A stretch of DNA of 5,182 nt from an uncultured Alcaligenaceae bacterium (lineage in GTDB: Bacteria; Pseudomonadota; Gammaproteobacteria; Burkholderiales; Burkholderiaceae_B). The stretch lies in assembly GCA_937897265.1 (NCBI GenBank), contig CALCPT010000676.1, positions 1 to 5,182 on the forward strand. Direction: 5' to 3'. A program made the translations under genes and the position numbers. Below are positions 4,704-5,182 of this stretch, piece by piece. Every line of letters starts with the position of its first letter. The stretch's first letter is position 1. Under the pieces are notes generated by a model. The model had not been told where the DNA came from, did no database searches, and was given only the letters and a program-made list of their open reading frames with translations.

Positions 4704-5182
4704 ATGCGTACCTGCTACACCGGCCAGGTTTGTAAAGACCACTTAGGTCAAACCGTTACGTTGTTTGGTTGGGTACATCGCCGCCGCGACCACGGTGGGG
4801 TGATCTTTATCGATATGCGCGATCGCGCGGGCTTGGCTCAGATCGTGTTTGATCCAGATAACGTCGAGGGCTTTGCGATTGCCGAGCGCCTGCGTAACGA
4901 GTTTTGCATCCGCATTACGGGTTTGGTGCGCGAGCGCCCTGCCGGTACCACGAATAAAGATCTCGCCTCTGGCGAAATCGAAATCCTGTGCCGCGAAGTC
5001 GAGATTCTGAATCCTTCGGTCACGCCACCGTTTCAGCTTGATGATGAAAACTTATCTGAGACCACACGCCTGACACATCGCGTGTTGGATTTGCGTCGCG
5101 GTCAAATGCAACGCAACATGATGTTGCGCTATCGCGTTTCGATCGAAGTGCGTAAGTTTTTAGATGGCTTGGGCTTTATCGA
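4704..5182 (+). CDS. aspS: Aspartyl-tRNA synthetase, N-terminal part (cut by window end)
   Basis: The first 159 codons are present and open to the window end; bacterial AspRS is about 600 residues. The protein charges tRNA with aspartate in the cytoplasm. The visible part covers the OB-fold anticodon-binding domain (about 1-105), with [11 protein letters not shown] (22-32), FIDMRDR (35-41) and QIVFDPD (46-52), then the linker with THRVLDLRR (124-132) leading into the class II catalytic domain, which starts near the window edge. His30 in RRRDH and Gly81 in RPAGTTN match, by alignment from memory, the two residues (His31/Gly83) tied to tRNA-Asn recognition in Pseudomonas aeruginosa AspRS; E. 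coli AspRS has Leu and Lys-type residues there. This predicts a non-discriminating enzyme that also makes Asp-tRNA(Asn), which would need GatCAB. The gene follows DUF502 after 42 bp with a GGAG site. Confidence 0.96.
   Translation, partial: MRTCYTGQVCKDHLGQTVTLFGWVHRRRDHGGVIFIDMRDRAGLAQIVFDPDNVEGFAIAERLRNEFCIRITGLVRERPAGTTNKDLASGEIEILCREVEILNPSVTPPFQLDDENLSETTRLTHRVLDLRRGQMQRNMMLRYRVSIEVRKFLDGLGFI

Overview
The window looks like chromosomal DNA from a betaproteobacterium, most likely Burkholderiales. I base this on the gene order fmdB-like zinc ribbon, DUF502 membrane protein, aspS, which I recall as typical of that group, and on the protein sequences. Base composition is moderate, with TTG/GTG codons available as alternative starts. 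No mobile element, CRISPR array, tRNA or rRNA gene was seen.

Layout. At the left edge the first 28 codons of a leftward gene are visible, resembling ureidoglycolate lyase (AllA), an enzyme of purine/allantoin breakdown. A 307-bp divergent intergenic region follows (87-393). It holds two inverted repeats and a good sigma70-like promoter pointing right. Two rightward genes come next, 48 bp apart and with no visible terminator between them: a putative Na+/H+ antiporter-type membrane protein (394-1665) and an amidase-signature hydrolase with a complete Lys-Ser-Ser triad (1714-3129). They probably form one transcription unit. With the divergent allA-like gene they suggest a nitrogen-scavenging locus, but the amidase substrate cannot be read from sequence.

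A 212-bp gap (3130-3341) contains stacked hairpins after the amidase, a perfect TTGACA box and two AGTACT palindromes. It separates the accessory-looking pair from a conserved housekeeping block: an FmdB-family zinc-ribbon protein with a long Ser/Gly/Ala tail (3342-3803), a two-span DUF502 membrane protein (3900-4661), and the first 159 codons of aspartyl-tRNA synthetase (4704 to window end). The fmdB-DUF502 gap holds a 20-bp palindrome. The DUF502-aspS gap holds a tandem TTGTCAGATCT repeat just ahead of the aspS ribosome binding site.

I see no clearly undescribed system. The best leads are the layered dyad in the divergent promoter region, the antiporter-amidase pairing, the AspRS residues that predict non-discriminating (Asp-tRNA-Asn forming) activity, and the short symmetric elements between the housekeeping genes.
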